Assembly (NCBI RefSeq): GCF_001570765.1
Contig: NZ_BCSH01000032.1
Location: 32,270-96,269 of the forward strand
From: Nocardiopsis listeri NBRC 13360
GTDB taxonomy: Bacteria > Actinomycetota > Actinomycetes > Streptosporangiales > Streptosporangiaceae
Reading direction: 5' to 3'
Length of the DNA: 64,000 nt
Of the stretch, positions 1 through 9,124 are shown in pieces (the first letter of the stretch is position 1; every line of letters begins with the position of its first letter). The notes beneath the pieces are model-generated. The model worked only from the letters and a program-made list of their open reading frames with translations, was not told where the DNA came from and ran no database searches. The position numbers and the translations under genes were made by a program.

Positions 1-420
1 CCGACCAACGAGGAGATCGCCCGGGAGATGGAGGTCACGGTCAAGGAGATCGAAGAGATTCTCTTGGTGTCGGAGGCCTACGACACCATGTCCCTGGACG
101 CTCCCGAACCCCGCAGGGAGGACTCCTCCTCCGCCTGGGAGCGGTACCTGGGGGTGGAGGACCACGACCTGGACCTGGTGATGCAACGCGAGGCCGCCCG
201 GTCCGCCCTGCTCGCGCTCCCCGACCGGGAGAAACTCATCCTCAAACGAAGCTTCTTCGACGAATGGAAGCAGGAGCGCATCGCCCAGGAGGCGGGTTGC
301 TCCCAGATGCACGTCTCACGATTGCTCACCGCCTCGCTGGAGCGTCTGCGCAAGGAACTGGCGGAGGACGACCCGCCCGGAAGCGCGCCCTGGAACCGAA
401 AGCCCGATCGTGGCTCATGA
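1..420 (+). CDS. SigB/SigF-family sigma factor, C-terminal part (5' end outside window)
   Basis: The frame is open from base 1, so this is the last 139 residues of a longer gene. It covers the end of sigma region 3 and region 4. The region 4 helix-turn-helix is visible as QERIAQEAGCSQMHVSRLL and would contact the -35 element. It is clearly a paralogue of the complete sigma factor at 30220-31050: both share LVSEAY, SL.APEP, FFDEW and the same GCSQMHVSRLL helix. By family it would direct general-stress or developmental transcription under anti-sigma control, but no anti-sigma gene is visible here. Its stop overlaps the stop of the convergent next gene by six bases. Confidence 0.9.
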   Translation, partial: PTNEEIAREMEVTVKEIEEILLVSEAYDTMSLDAPEPRREDSSSAWERYLGVEDHDLDLVMQREAARSALLALPDREKLILKRSFFDEWKQERIAQEAGCSQMHVSRLLTASLERLRKELAEDDPPGSAPWNRKPDRGS

Positions 421-1569
421 GCCCGGTCGGTCGCCGGCGGCGCGGCTGCTGTTCTCTTGCCCCTGGTCGATCTCCTCCAGGATTCGCTCGACGTCGGTGA
501 GCAGGGCACCATAGACCGGCCATCGCTCGTCGTCCCAGGAACGGAGCATGCGTTCACGTTGCTCCACGACCTTGTCCAGAACCTCGTCGACCAAGGCCCT
601 GAGGTCGTCGGAGGGGAGGTGGTGCTCCGGCTCCTCCGTGTCCCGCACGAGCGCGAAGGTCTTCGAGACCCGTTCCATCACGGGCGCCAACTCTTGGAGG
701 AAGGCGTCGTCGAGCGTGGGAGAGCGGGCACCGACGTCGAGTGCCGCCCGTAGGGTCCGCACGAGGGATCGCATGTGCTGGGAGGCGCGGCTCAGGGCGT
801 AGATCCAGTTCCGGTAGGTCCTCAGCCGACCGACCGGTACGGCCTGTCGTCTCACGAGGCGTCGGGGGTTCAGCCGGAAGCGGTCCTCCTGCCGACCGAC
901 CGTCTCCAGGGCGTTGCGCACAGTGCCGTCGAGTCTTTCACAGGCCTGGTCCCACCGGTCCAGAGTGAGCCCTTCCTCCCCACCTCTCAACCCTTCGGCG
1001 ATGTCGCCGCTGAGGGTGGACAACCCGTCCGCGAAGTCCAGCACGGCGTTCTCCGCGTCCCGGAAACGAATGGCGGGAGCCATGAGGACGTTGACGACCA
1101 AGGCGCTCACCGAGCCGACACAGACCATGAGCATCAGCGAACCCAGTTCATCGACATTGGTCGCCGACCCGCTCGCCAGGGCGAACCCCGCGATCACCGC
1201 GAGCTGGCCGCTCTGGCCACCGAACTGCTTCACCTGCCCCAACAGCAACGCCACCACGATGGCCAGGGTGAACGACCACAGGTGCGTTCCCACCGTGAGG
1301 CCGATGACCCCGGCCAGCAGGGCCCCGAGGAACACGGCCACCACGTAACGGCTGGAGCTCAACACCGAACCGTAGACGGTGGGCCGAACCACCAGCAGCG
1401 CCGCGAAGACCGCGAACCCCAGCTGGGTCTTCTCCCCCATCAAGACTCCCACCGCGAAGGCGATGACGGAGGCCAACGCGGACTTGACGACGAAGACCAA
1501 GATCTCCCGTTCGAATCCGCGCCTCCGATAGGCGCGGCACAGTGCTCTCCTCAGCTTCTCCAGGACCAT
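415..1569 (-). CDS. FUSC/aromatic acid exporter-type membrane protein
   Basis: A 384-residue protein with about six hydrophobic helices in residues 20-165 (for example VKSALASVIAFAVGVLMG and YVVAVFLGALLAGVIGLTVG), followed by a long soluble helical C-terminal half. This is the layout of FUSC/ArAE-type inner-membrane proteins, which are linked to export of aromatic acids and related compounds. I chose ATG 1569 because it follows AGGGAAGACG and begins the compact MVLEKLRRALCRAYRRRG amphipathic start; the open frame continues upstream only by overlapping the next gene. The substrate cannot be told from sequence. Confidence 0.75.
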   Translation of the reverse strand: MVLEKLRRALCRAYRRRGFEREILVFVVKSALASVIAFAVGVLMGEKTQLGFAVFAALLVVRPTVYGSVLSSSRYVVAVFLGALLAGVIGLTVGTHLWSFTLAIVVALLLGQVKQFGGQSGQLAVIAGFALASGSATNVDELGSLMLMVCVGSVSALVVNVLMAPAIRFRDAENAVLDFADGLSTLSGDIAEGLRGGEEGLTLDRWDQACERLDGTVRNALETVGRQEDRFRLNPRRLVRRQAVPVGRLRTYRNWIYALSRASQHMRSLVRTLRAALDVGARSPTLDDAFLQELAPVMERVSKTFALVRDTEEPEHHLPSDDLRALVDEVLDKVVEQRERMLRSWDDERWPVYGALLTDVERILEEIDQGQENSSRAAGDRPGS

Positions 1570-1597
1570 CGTCTTCCCTCGAACGGTGCCCTCCGCC

Positions 1598-2449
1598 CTA
1601 GACGGAGGAAAGCCTGACCCACAGTCTGCCGTCCACGATCGACGTCTCCAGGGGTTCCACGGGGGCGGTCGCGGGCCCGTGGACGACCGTTCCATCGTCG
1701 AGCCGGAACTCGCTTCCGTGCCAGGGGCAGCGTAGGCACCCGTCGGTCGACTCCCCCTCGGCCAGGGGTGCGCCCATGTGCGGGCAGGTGCCCAACAGCA
1801 CCGACACCGAACCTTCCGTGCGGACCACCACGACCGGCACACCATCGATGTCACCACCGGCCGGGTTCCCCTCCGGGTACCCCTCCAACGGGCCCAGGTC
1901 GTGCCACCCTTGGGGCACCAGGTCTCCGAGGTGGTCGGCGCTGTTGGCACCACCCGCACGGTGGTAGGCGATGTGGCCGCCCAGTGTTCCACCGATACCG
2001 ATGGAGCCGAGGCCGGCCAGGGCCAGGCACCTGCCCCAGCCCGCCCTGCCACGCGCACGCGCCAAGGAGGAGGCTCCGAACAGCAGCGTTCCCAACCCGT
2101 TCGCGGCCGCGTGCACCACTCCCACCCGCTGATGGCGCTCGTGCTGCTGGGACCAGTCGGCCAGCCCGCTGAACACCGCGGGGGCGACGGTCAGCAGCCC
2201 GATGTCGACCAGAGCGCGGGCCTCGCGACGGTGGTCGCCCGGCAGCAGGTCCAACAGGACGGCGGCCGTCCACGTGCCCATCGGCAGGTGGATCATGATC
2301 GGGTGGAGCGGGTGCCCCAGTTGGACGCCGTGCAGGACGTCGCGCGCCGTTCCCGAGGGCAGCCGTTCGGCGAGGCCCTTCAGGCGGGCGACCAGCGGGT
2401 CGAGACGGTCCTCGCGTTCGATCTCGCGGATGCGTTTACCGAGTCTCAT
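1598..2449 (-). CDS. DUF2231 membrane domain fused to a Rieske [2Fe-2S] domain
   Basis: A 283-residue protein in two parts. Residues 40-160 carry the DUF2231 pattern (LGHPLHPIMIHLPMGTWTAAVLLDLL and further hydrophobic helices). Residues 185-283 are a Rieske domain with both cluster motifs, CPHMGAPL and CPWHGSEF, giving the Cys-His pair of ligands on each side. It probably passes electrons at the membrane, but the partner is unknown. ATG 2449 (MRLGKRIREIERED) is chosen; a longer reading to 2638 adds a low-complexity stretch without a better ribosome-binding site. The neighbouring cytochrome oxidase gene fits a respiratory setting. Confidence 0.8.
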   Translation of the reverse strand: MRLGKRIREIEREDRLDPLVARLKGLAERLPSGTARDVLHGVQLGHPLHPIMIHLPMGTWTAAVLLDLLPGDHRREARALVDIGLLTVAPAVFSGLADWSQQHERHQRVGVVHAAANGLGTLLFGASSLARARGRAGWGRCLALAGLGSIGIGGTLGGHIAYHRAGGANSADHLGDLVPQGWHDLGPLEGYPEGNPAGGDIDGVPVVVVRTEGSVSVLLGTCPHMGAPLAEGESTDGCLRCPWHGSEFRLDDGTVVHGPATAPVEPLETSIVDGRLWVRLSSV

Positions 2450-2561
2450 GGTCGCTCGGCTACCCGGACGGCCCGCCGTCAGTCCCTCCCCGGGCGACAT
2501 TTCGAGAGCCTTGACCGGTTTTTCCAGGCCCCTCGGGCCGCGCACCGGGCGTGTGCGGTGC

Positions 2562-2924
2562 TCAGTCGGGGGTCTGGGTCTGTCCCTGGTAGACCAGGCT
2601 GCGATGGTCCACGATCGCGTATCGGGCACCCTCGCCACCGCTGGTGTGCAGGACCAGAACCTCGGTGTCCGGGTCCACGGTGTTCACGGGCACCCGGGCT
2701 CCGTCCCAGGGGCCGCCGATCACCTCGAACGGGACCTGTCCCCGTCCCCCCAGGCAGAGCAGTGCGACGGCCAGGACCGGGACGAGGCTCGCGAGGAGGA
2801 ACGCCGTGTCCCCGGTCCAGGTCCAGACCATCTTCAGCGCGGCCGTGCACAGCAAAAGGACGCAGACCGCGACGGCGCGGCCCTTTCGGGAGAGCCGTCG
2901 CTTCGCCTGGGCGCTCATGTCCAT
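2562..2924 (-). CDS. Small two-helix membrane protein, unknown function
   Basis: A 120-residue product from ATG 2924 (MDMSAQAKRRLSRKG). A basic N-terminus is followed by two hydrophobic helices (about residues 17-33 and 40-60) and a soluble C-terminal domain containing FEVIGGPWDGARV and YAIVDHRSLVYQGQ. I do not recognise the family. It lies just downstream of ctaD, 52 bases away on the same strand, so it may be co-transcribed with it. The upstream extension to 3146 overlaps ctaD and is not credible. Confidence 0.6.
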   Translation of the reverse strand: MDMSAQAKRRLSRKGRAVAVCVLLLCTAALKMVWTWTGDTAFLLASLVPVLAVALLCLGGRGQVPFEVIGGPWDGARVPVNTVDPDTEVLVLHTSGGEGARYAIVDHRSLVYQGQTQTPD

Positions 2925-2976
2925 GACGTCCTCTTCTCGTGCCGCGCCGCGCGTCGTTGGGATCGCCTCGGTCGAG

Positions 2977-4644
2977 TCATTGCCGTTCGGGGTCGGTCCC
3001 AGAGGGCACCGCCGCGTACGGGTGGTGGAGATCGAAGGCCGGACGCTCGGACCGGATCCGCGGCAGCGCCGTGAAGTTGTGCCGGGGCGGCGGGCAGGGC
3101 GTGGCCCACTCCAGGGAGCAGCCGTAACCCCACGGGTCGTCCACACCGACCATCGGCGCCTTCTTCGCGGTGACGTAGATGTTCCAGAAGAAGATCAGCG
3201 TGGAGGCCGCGAGCACGAACGAGGAGATCGAGGAGATCTGGTTCAGCTCGGTGAAGCCGTCGTCGGGCAGGTAATCGGCGTAACGCCGGGGGAAGCCCGC
3301 CACGCCCAGCCAGTGCTGCACCAGGAAGGTGCCGTGGAAGCCCAGGAACAGCAGCCAGAAGTGGAACTTGCCGAGCTTCTCGTTGAGCATCTTGCCGGTG
3401 AACTTGGGCCACCAGAAGTAGAAACCCGCGAACATCGCGAACACCACGGTGCCGAACACCACGTAGTGGAAGTGCGCCACCACGAAGTAGGAGTCGGTGA
3501 CGTGGAAGTCCAGCGGCGGCGAGGCCAGGATGACGCCGGTGATGCCACCGAAGAGGAAGGTCGCCAGGAAACCGATCGAGAACAGCATCGGCGTCTCGAA
3601 GGAGAGCTGCCCCCGCCACATCGTCCCGACCCAGTTGAAGAACTTCACACCGGTCGGTACCGCGATGAGGAAGGACATGAACGAGAAGAACGGCAACAGC
3701 ACCGCTCCGGTCGCGAACATGTGGTGCGCCCACACGGTGACCGAAAGCCCCGTGATGGCGATGGTCGCCGCCACCAGGCTCTTGTAACCGAAGATCGGCT
3801 TGCGGCTGAACACCGGCAGGATCTCGGTCACGATACCGAAGAACGGCAACGCGATGATGTACACCTCGGGGTGGCCGAAGAACCAGAACAGGTGCTGCCA
3901 CAGGATGGCACCACCGTGCGCCGGGTCGAACACGTGGGTACCGACCATGCGGTCGGCGCCCAGGGCGATCAGGGCACCCGTCAGGACCGGGAACGCGATG
4001 AGCACCAGGACACCGGTGAGCATGGTGTTCCAGGTGAAGATCGGCATCCGGAACATCGTCATACCGGGCGCGCGCATGCACACACCGGTGGTGATGAAGT
4101 TGACCGAACCGAGGATGGTGCCCAGGCCGGAGACGAGCAGACCCATGACCCACAGGTCGCCGCCGATCCCCGGTGAGCGGACCGCGTCCGACAGCGGGGC
4201 GTAGGCGAACCAACCGAAGCTGGCCGCGCCGCCGGGGGTCAGGAACCCGGCGATGGTGATGAGGCCCCCGAACAGGAACAGGTAGTAACTGAACAGGTTC
4301 ATCCGGGGGAAGGCCACGTCGGGAGCGCCGATCTGCAACGGCATGATCACGTTCGAGAACCCGATGAACAGCGGGGTCGCGAACAACAACAGCATGACCG
4401 TGCCGTGCATCGTGAACATCTGGTTGAACTGCTCGTTGGTCAGGACCTGTAGGCCCGGCGAGAGCAGTTCCAGACGCATCAGGACCGCCAGCACTCCACC
4501 GAAGAGGAAGAAGGTGAAGGAGGTGATCAGGTACATGTACCCGATGATCTTGTGGTCGGTCGAGGTCAACCATCCCACCACGAGTGAGCCTTTGTTCCTC
4601 ACCCCTTCGGGCTCGGATGTCCGCGTGTTCGTCTCGACCGTCAT
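2977..4644 (-). CDS. ctaD: Cytochrome c oxidase aa3 subunit I
   Basis: A 555-residue heme-copper oxidase subunit I of normal length for actinobacterial CtaD, with twelve hydrophobic helices. Metal ligands are visible: the low-spin heme His in [16 protein letters not shown], the Cu-B His with its cross-linked Tyr in [15 protein letters not shown], the Cu-B His pair in WAHHMFATG, and the heme His residues in [11 protein letters not shown]. It reduces O2 to water in the plasma membrane and pumps protons. ATG 4644 follows AGAAGGAACCTC. Other oxidase subunits are not in this window, as is usual for actinobacterial ctaD, which often stands alone. Confidence 0.97.
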   Translation of the reverse strand: MTVETNTRTSEPEGVRNKGSLVVGWLTSTDHKIIGYMYLITSFTFFLFGGVLAVLMRLELLSPGLQVLTNEQFNQMFTMHGTVMLLLFATPLFIGFSNVIMPLQIGAPDVAFPRMNLFSYYLFLFGGLITIAGFLTPGGAASFGWFAYAPLSDAVRSPGIGGDLWVMGLLVSGLGTILGSVNFITTGVCMRAPGMTMFRMPIFTWNTMLTGVLVLIAFPVLTGALIALGADRMVGTHVFDPAHGGAILWQHLFWFFGHPEVYIIALPFFGIVTEILPVFSRKPIFGYKSLVAATIAITGLSVTVWAHHMFATGAVLLPFFSFMSFLIAVPTGVKFFNWVGTMWRGQLSFETPMLFSIGFLATFLFGGITGVILASPPLDFHVTDSYFVVAHFHYVVFGTVVFAMFAGFYFWWPKFTGKMLNEKLGKFHFWLLFLGFHGTFLVQHWLGVAGFPRRYADYLPDDGFTELNQISSISSFVLAASTLIFFWNIYVTAKKAPMVGVDDPWGYGCSLEWATPCPPPRHNFTALPRIRSERPAFDLHHPYAAVPSGTDPERQ

Positions 4645-4853
4645 GAGGTTCCTTCTGGGGTTGCGTACAAGCGAAGCCCGCCCTGTGGCGTCTGGAGAGG
4701 CGAGGGAAAGGTGATCTATGAAAGTCCGGAAAACCTTCTCCTCCGACCCGGCCCACCACAGGCGAAACGGCCGGGAGCTCGGTTCGTCCATGAATACCGA
4801 ATCGAGGGAAGGCGCGCTCTCGACGGGAAGTCGACGAGTGGTTCGCACTCGAT

Positions 4854-4896
4854 CCGCCAACCTAGCAGTCCCGATGCCATTTTCCCAGGAGGGCAC
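4854..4896 (+). repeat. Dispersed imperfect repeat, part 1 (left copy)
   Basis: By hand alignment 37 of 43 bases match 19680-19722 in the same orientation, including the shared core TTTTCCCAGGAG. Part 2 follows about 100 bases later here but only 12 bases later in the right copy. Confidence 0.7.
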
Positions 4897-4996
4897 GAGC
4901 AACTCGCCGAGCGATTCACGTGCAACAATCGGGAGACTTTATACCAGAAGGGACATTAGCCCCGAATCCTTTCGAGACCATCCCTTCGAATGGTCA

Positions 4997-5073
4997 CGTT
5001 ATATCTCGACATCCGACGTCTCGCGCCGAGTCGTTCCCTCGTCCGGTGATTGACGAACCCGGCGACCGGACAG
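4997..5073 (+). repeat. Dispersed imperfect repeat, part 2 (left copy)
   Basis: By hand alignment, without gaps, 58 of 77 bases match 19735-19811 in the same orientation. The longest identical run is ACGTCTCGCGCCGA, and TCCGGTG followed by TTGACG is also shared. The two copies lie on either side of the RiPP-like island. Confidence 0.7.
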
Positions 5074-5220
5074 TGGAATGACCCCGGGGACCTTAAAATA
5101 GGTTTTTAAGCGACAACCCGAAACCTAAGGGAGAAACGGCCGTTCAGCGGACATAGACGTGGAGCGCCGGGGAGAAGGCGAGGTGTCGCATCTTGCCGGG
5201 CCACCGTGAAGGGCCCCACG

Positions 5221-5898
5221 TGATCACCTATCGCGCCACCCTCGACGCCTCCAGCATCCGGCGTCGACCTCCCGGGCTCCACGGCGTCGCCCGCGGTGAG
5301 AGGGGACCGTAGTCCCGGATTGCCTGGGTGAGCATGGGTCCGGGGATGTGCGTGGTAGTGATCCACGGTGTCTCGGCGTCGGAGTCGACGTCCACGGCAT
5401 GGGCGGGGTGGAAGGCGCCGACCCTGCGCGCGGCATCGGCCTCCCGGGCGAATCAGGAGCGAAAACCGTCTTCCTGAGCGAGCTCGGGGCGGATCGTCTT
5501 GATGACGATCGGGTGTCCGGACACGGTCGTGGCGAGGTGGACTTGGGGCACTACTGCTCCTCTACCAAGCTGGTCTCGGACCTGATCACCCGCGCCGCCG
5601 GGTAAACACAACTGGACCCCGACCGCATCAGCTTCACCACCGCCCTCAACTCCGCCCGTCGCTCGGTCAACCAGACCGGTCGGCGTTTTTGCCCCTGAAC
5701 ACCTGGCGGCCTTGGACATGTGGGCGTTCGGCGAGCTGATGGACGACCTGCTGCCCCCTCGCCGCTGCCGGTCCGCTCCTCGCGAGGTCACCCGGCGCTC
5801 TTTCCGGTTCCCCACTCGGGACCGCACCAGGCCCGCCTCGGTCAGAGCACGACATCGAGTCCACCTCTGGTGCCTCACCCCACCAGTGAAAACACCTT
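5221..5898 (+). pseudogene. Decayed IS4-like transposase remnant
   Basis: No full frame survives, but pieces in order resemble actinobacterial IS4-family (DDE) transposases. An N-terminal ITYRATLD-like start lies at about 5221. LDPDRISFTTALNSARRSV is at about 5612-5668. After a stop at 5696-5698, a C-terminal piece with MDDLLPPRRCRSAPREVTRRS runs to 5898. The middle is deleted or frameshifted. The family call rests on remembered family patterns rather than a search. It abuts the 3' end of the HypF gene and suggests past transposition at this edge of the island. Confidence 0.5.
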
Positions 5899-5912
5899 AA
5901 AACAACGGTGTT
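5891..5912 (-). terminator. Possible short hairpin at the end of the island operon
   Basis: AACACC and GGTGTT can pair around a ten-base A-rich loop that covers the HypF stop codon (5897-5899). The stem is only six base pairs and has no clear U-tract, so this is a weak terminator candidate. Confidence 0.25.
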
Positions 5913-8323
5913 GGCACCGAGCCCTCACCCGCCCGGCTACGGGCCGGAGCGGCCAGGTTCTCGAGTCGCGCCGCCGCCACCGCCGCCTGGCCGAGAGCGA
6001 TACCTCCATCATGACAAGGAACCGATGTGTTCTTGTACACAGCGAATCCACGCTCCCGGAGCGAGACCGTGACCAGTTCGAGCAGAAGCGCGTTCTGGAA
6101 TACCCCTCCGCTCAACGCCACTCGACCGTGTCCGTGGATGTGGCGGGCGGCCTCGCAACACGAGGTAATGAGGCCGGCGACGGCGTGATGGAAGCGGAAG
6201 GCGATCTCGGGCACAGGCACTCCTGCCGACATGTCGTCCACCACCCCTTGGACCATTGGTCGAGTCTCAATCGGGCCGATGTATGAGGGAGAGGTACCCC
6301 ATGAAGGATCGGAAAGGACCGGCAACGCCTCACGTTCGGGCACATGGAGCAGAGCGGCCTCCTCTAACATCACCGCCGCCTGGCCTTCGTACTGATTCTC
6401 GTCGCAGATTCCGAGGATGGCCGATACGGCATCGAACAGTCTTCCCATACTTGATGTACGGGGTGAGACCGCCGGGTCGGCGATCAGCCTGTCGAGCGCC
6501 GACGACTTATCCGGTGACAGTTCCCGCAACAGAGGTACCGCGACCGTGTCGGTGTCCGCGCCGAAAGCTTCGCGCAGGTACACGTATCCGAGCATCCAGG
6601 GATGTGCCAGAGCACGACCGCCACCGGGCAAGGGCACTTGGGCAAGGTGAGCGAAGCGCTCAAAGCCCTTCAGGTCTCCTACGAAGAACTCTCCACCCCA
6701 GATGGTGCCGTCCGGGCCGTAGCCGGTCCCATCTGCCGCGACCCCGATGAGCGGGCCTTCGAGGCCGTGCTCTGCGATGACACTCGCGATGTGCGCCTCA
6801 TGATGCTGGACGCCGATCTTGAGCGGAACAGCAGACTGGTGCGCGTACCGGGTCGATCCATAGTGCGGGTGTAGATCATGCACGACCACCGCCGGCATGA
6901 CATCGAAAAGACGCTGGTAGTGCTCAACGGTTTCAGCGAAAGACCGAAGCGTAGCATCCGTGCTCAGCTTGCCGATGTGATGGCTCACAAACGCCTGATC
7001 GTGTTCGACCAAGCAGAAGGTGTTCTTGTTGTTGGCTCCGCATGCCAACAACGGCACCGGTGAGGAAAGTGCCAGCCGTAGTGGAGCGGGCGCGTAACCA
7101 CGTGCACGCCGCAGGACCTGGGGAGATCCTGCGGTGATGCGGACCAGTGAGTCATCACATCGCATATGGATGGGGCGGTTATTCGTCAGTACCGCATCGG
7201 CGATATCCGGCAGCAGCGCTGAGGCCTCCTCATCATGGTAGATGATGGGATCGTCGCTAGCGTTGGCGCTGGTCATCACCAGCGCTACGGGGCTCTCTCG
7301 GGGAAAATGCTCTCGGCAGGAGGCCAGCAGGAGATGATGCACCGGAGTGTAGGGCAGCATGACTCCCAATGTCCCCACCCCCGGAGCGACACCTTCCATG
7401 ATCGTGCCCTGTTCCTGTTCCAGCAATCGGCGCAAGAGGACGATGGGGCGCTGGACCGACCGAAGGAGTTCCTCTTCCTCAGCCGACATAACGCACATGG
7501 ACCGCGCCACGGTCACATCCTCGACCATGACCGCCAGGGGCCTCGCCTCCCGGTTCTTCCTCCGACGCAGTTCGGCGACGGCCTTCGGATTACCCGCGTC
7601 GCAGGCCAGGTGAAAACCTCCCAGGCCTTTCACGGCGAGGACTCCGCCTCTAGCCAGCAGGTCAGCTGCTTGTGCGAGTGAGCCGTCCGCGACGGCCTGC
7701 CGGAGGTTCCCATCACCGTCCGGTCGTGTCCACCTCAGGAACTCCAGGTTCGGGCCACAGTCGGGACAAGCGTTGGGCTGGGCGTGGAAGCGACGATCGG
7801 ATGGGGTGTCGTACTCCGTGGCGCACCGGGAGCACAGCGGAAAGTCGAGCATGGTGGTGTTCACGCGGTCATAAGGCACATCCATGGTGATGGTGAATCG
7901 CGGACCACAATTGGTGCAGTTGATGAACGGATATCGGTGGCGTCGGTCGGTCGGGGTGAGCAATTCCGCATGACATTGTTCGCACAGTGCACTGTCCGGG
8001 GATATCAGCGTGTTACGCCCATCGCGCCCCTGTCGACTGCGAGAGATACTGAACTCACAATCGTGCCGCAGTTCCATCGGCTCGTCGACCACCCGATCGA
8101 CACGAGCCAGCGGCGGTGGGTGGTTCCGCAACCGAACGATGAACGCCGCGAGATCCGTGCCCTTACCCTCAACCTCGATGAACACACCGTCGCTGTCGTT
8201 ACCGACGAAACCGTTGAGTCGGTGTCGCTGCGCCTCTTGATAGACGAACGGACGGAACCCGACACCTTGGACGATGCCCCGAACAAAAATCCTCCTGCGC
8301 ACGATGTTCGTCGTAGACTGCAT
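5897..8323 (-). CDS. hypF: HypF-type carbamoyltransferase in a RiPP-like operon
   Basis: An 808-residue, full-length HypF. Residues 1-100 are an acylphosphatase domain (VRGIVQGVGFRPFVY). The four CxxC pairs of the zinc-finger region follow (CEQC, CTNC, CSRC, CPDC). Next come a YrdC-like carbamoyl-adenylate domain (GGVLAVKGLGGFHLACDA, KNREARPLAVM) and a Kae1-like transferase domain (VQHHEAHIASVIAEHG, ADGTGYGPDGTIWGGEFF, SGGVFQNALL). HypF uses carbamoyl phosphate and ATP to carbamoylate the C-terminal Cys of HypE in [NiFe]-hydrogenase maturation. Here there is no hypE, hypC, hypD or hydrogenase gene. It sits 33 bases downstream of the methyltransferase as the last gene of the island operon, so a tailoring carbamoylation is more likely than hydrogenase maturation. 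That role is inference. Confidence 0.93.
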   Translation of the reverse strand: MQSTTNIVRRRIFVRGIVQGVGFRPFVYQEAQRHRLNGFVGNDSDGVFIEVEGKGTDLAAFIVRLRNHPPPLARVDRVVDEPMELRHDCEFSISRSRQGRDGRNTLISPDSALCEQCHAELLTPTDRRHRYPFINCTNCGPRFTITMDVPYDRVNTTMLDFPLCSRCATEYDTPSDRRFHAQPNACPDCGPNLEFLRWTRPDGDGNLRQAVADGSLAQAADLLARGGVLAVKGLGGFHLACDAGNPKAVAELRRRKNREARPLAVMVEDVTVARSMCVMSAEEEELLRSVQRPIVLLRRLLEQEQGTIMEGVAPGVGTLGVMLPYTPVHHLLLASCREHFPRESPVALVMTSANASDDPIIYHDEEASALLPDIADAVLTNNRPIHMRCDDSLVRITAGSPQVLRRARGYAPAPLRLALSSPVPLLACGANNKNTFCLVEHDQAFVSHHIGKLSTDATLRSFAETVEHYQRLFDVMPAVVVHDLHPHYGSTRYAHQSAVPLKIGVQHHEAHIASVIAEHGLEGPLIGVAADGTGYGPDGTIWGGEFFVGDLKGFERFAHLAQVPLPGGGRALAHPWMLGYVYLREAFGADTDTVAVPLLRELSPDKSSALDRLIADPAVSPRTSSMGRLFDAVSAILGICDENQYEGQAAVMLEEAALLHVPEREALPVLSDPSWGTSPSYIGPIETRPMVQGVVDDMSAGVPVPEIAFRFHHAVAGLITSCCEAARHIHGHGRVALSGGVFQNALLLELVTVSLRERGFAVYKNTSVPCHDGGIALGQAAVAAARLENLAAPARSRAGEGSVPTPLF

Positions 8324-8356
8324 GGCTGTACCTTCCTCAGTGAGCCATGGGCGTGG

Positions 8357-9124
8357 TCACCCCTTGTGTGCCAGACATGCCAGGTAGCGGGGCCCATCCG
8401 TAGTGACATCCACCAATTCCCAGTCGCCGCCCTCAACGATTTCAGCGAGCTCTGTGGGTGACGCGAGCAGATAGTCGAACCAGTCAGTGGCCAAGGACCC
8501 GTCGCGAATACGGAATCGTTGTTGCCCCGGTAGACGGCCCACTGCCCGATTCCCCGCGGCGTAGGCCGTGTGCTCGGAGCTCGTGAGCATGCCCGGGTCG
8601 ATACCGACCCCGAGCAACACTCCACCGGGTAGGGCCGCTCCCGCCAGCGCGGACAGCGCGGCGGAGGCCCTCTCCCGGCTACCCAGGAGTCCTAGGTTCT
8701 GCCCGCCGAGAAGAATGGTGCCGAACTGATACCGGATCCGGTCCAGGTTCTCGACGCCGGCCTCCACGACCTCGACCCCACGTTCCCTGGCGACCGCGGC
8801 CGCACCGGCGGAGGGTTCCACTCCGACGACCTCGACGCCCTGGTTCATCAGATGCACCGCGTGTCGCCCCGGGCCACATCCCACGTCCAAGACCCGGCCC
8901 TGCACTCGTTCACAGGCGAGTCTCTCCACACGATTCCACCCCTCCTCGGGGGCGAAGTACTTGGCCACGTCGTGCACGGTCAACATGCCGTCATCTCTCT
9001 CAATGACCTCGTAAGCGACACCGGAAACACCGCCCCGCCGCCAAGCCCTGGTCACGGCACGCCCGAACGCGTCACCGGTGCGCGTCACCGGATCACCGAC
9101 GTATGGTCTTGTGCCCACGGTCAT
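8357..9124 (-). CDS. SAM-dependent methyltransferase (class I)
   Basis: A 255-residue protein with the class I SAM-binding motif VLDVGCGPGRHAVHL and the acidic strand end VVGVEPSAG two strands later. The remainder fits a small-molecule or peptide methyltransferase, but the acceptor cannot be inferred. ATG 9124 overlaps the MFS stop as ATGA, so translation is probably coupled; the upstream alternative (MGEGMTV) would overlap further. It is a likely tailoring enzyme of the island product. Confidence 0.85.
   Translation of the reverse strand: MTVGTRPYVGDPVTRTGDAFGRAVTRAWRRGGVSGVAYEVIERDDGMLTVHDVAKYFAPEEGWNRVERLACERVQGRVLDVGCGPGRHAVHLMNQGVEVVGVEPSAGAAAVARERGVEVVEAGVENLDRIRYQFGTILLGGQNLGLLGSRERASAALSALAGAALPGGVLLGVGIDPGMLTSSEHTAYAAGNRAVGRLPGQQRFRIRDGSLATDWFDYLLASPTELAEIVEGGDWELVDVTTDGPRYLACLAHKG

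Larger units (their letters stand above)
4645..5220. other. Intergenic DNA upstream of ctaD; no gene seen
   Basis: No credible reading frame is present. The stretch contains a two-part element also found at 19680-19811 and an A/T-rich short palindrome at 5092-5110 (CTTAAAA/TTTTAAG with a five-base loop). It should hold the ctaD promoter on the minus strand, but I could not pick out convincing -35 and -10 boxes. Confidence 0.5.

Noticed and set aside
415..2058. Long minus-strand frame joining the FUSC gene to the Rieske gene region
   Set aside because: The part upstream of 1569 lies in a shifted frame over the DUF2231-Rieske gene, with Arg/Trp/Pro-rich composition typical of an out-of-frame reading.
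2644..4176. 510-codon plus-strand frame across ctaD
   Set aside because: It is antisense to a clear ctaD and is a low-complexity Glu/His/Arg/Gln-rich chance frame of high-GC DNA.
5897..8323. HypF as part of a hydrogenase maturation cluster
   Set aside because: No hypA-E or hydrogenase structural gene occurs anywhere in the 64 kb; its only partners are biosynthetic genes.
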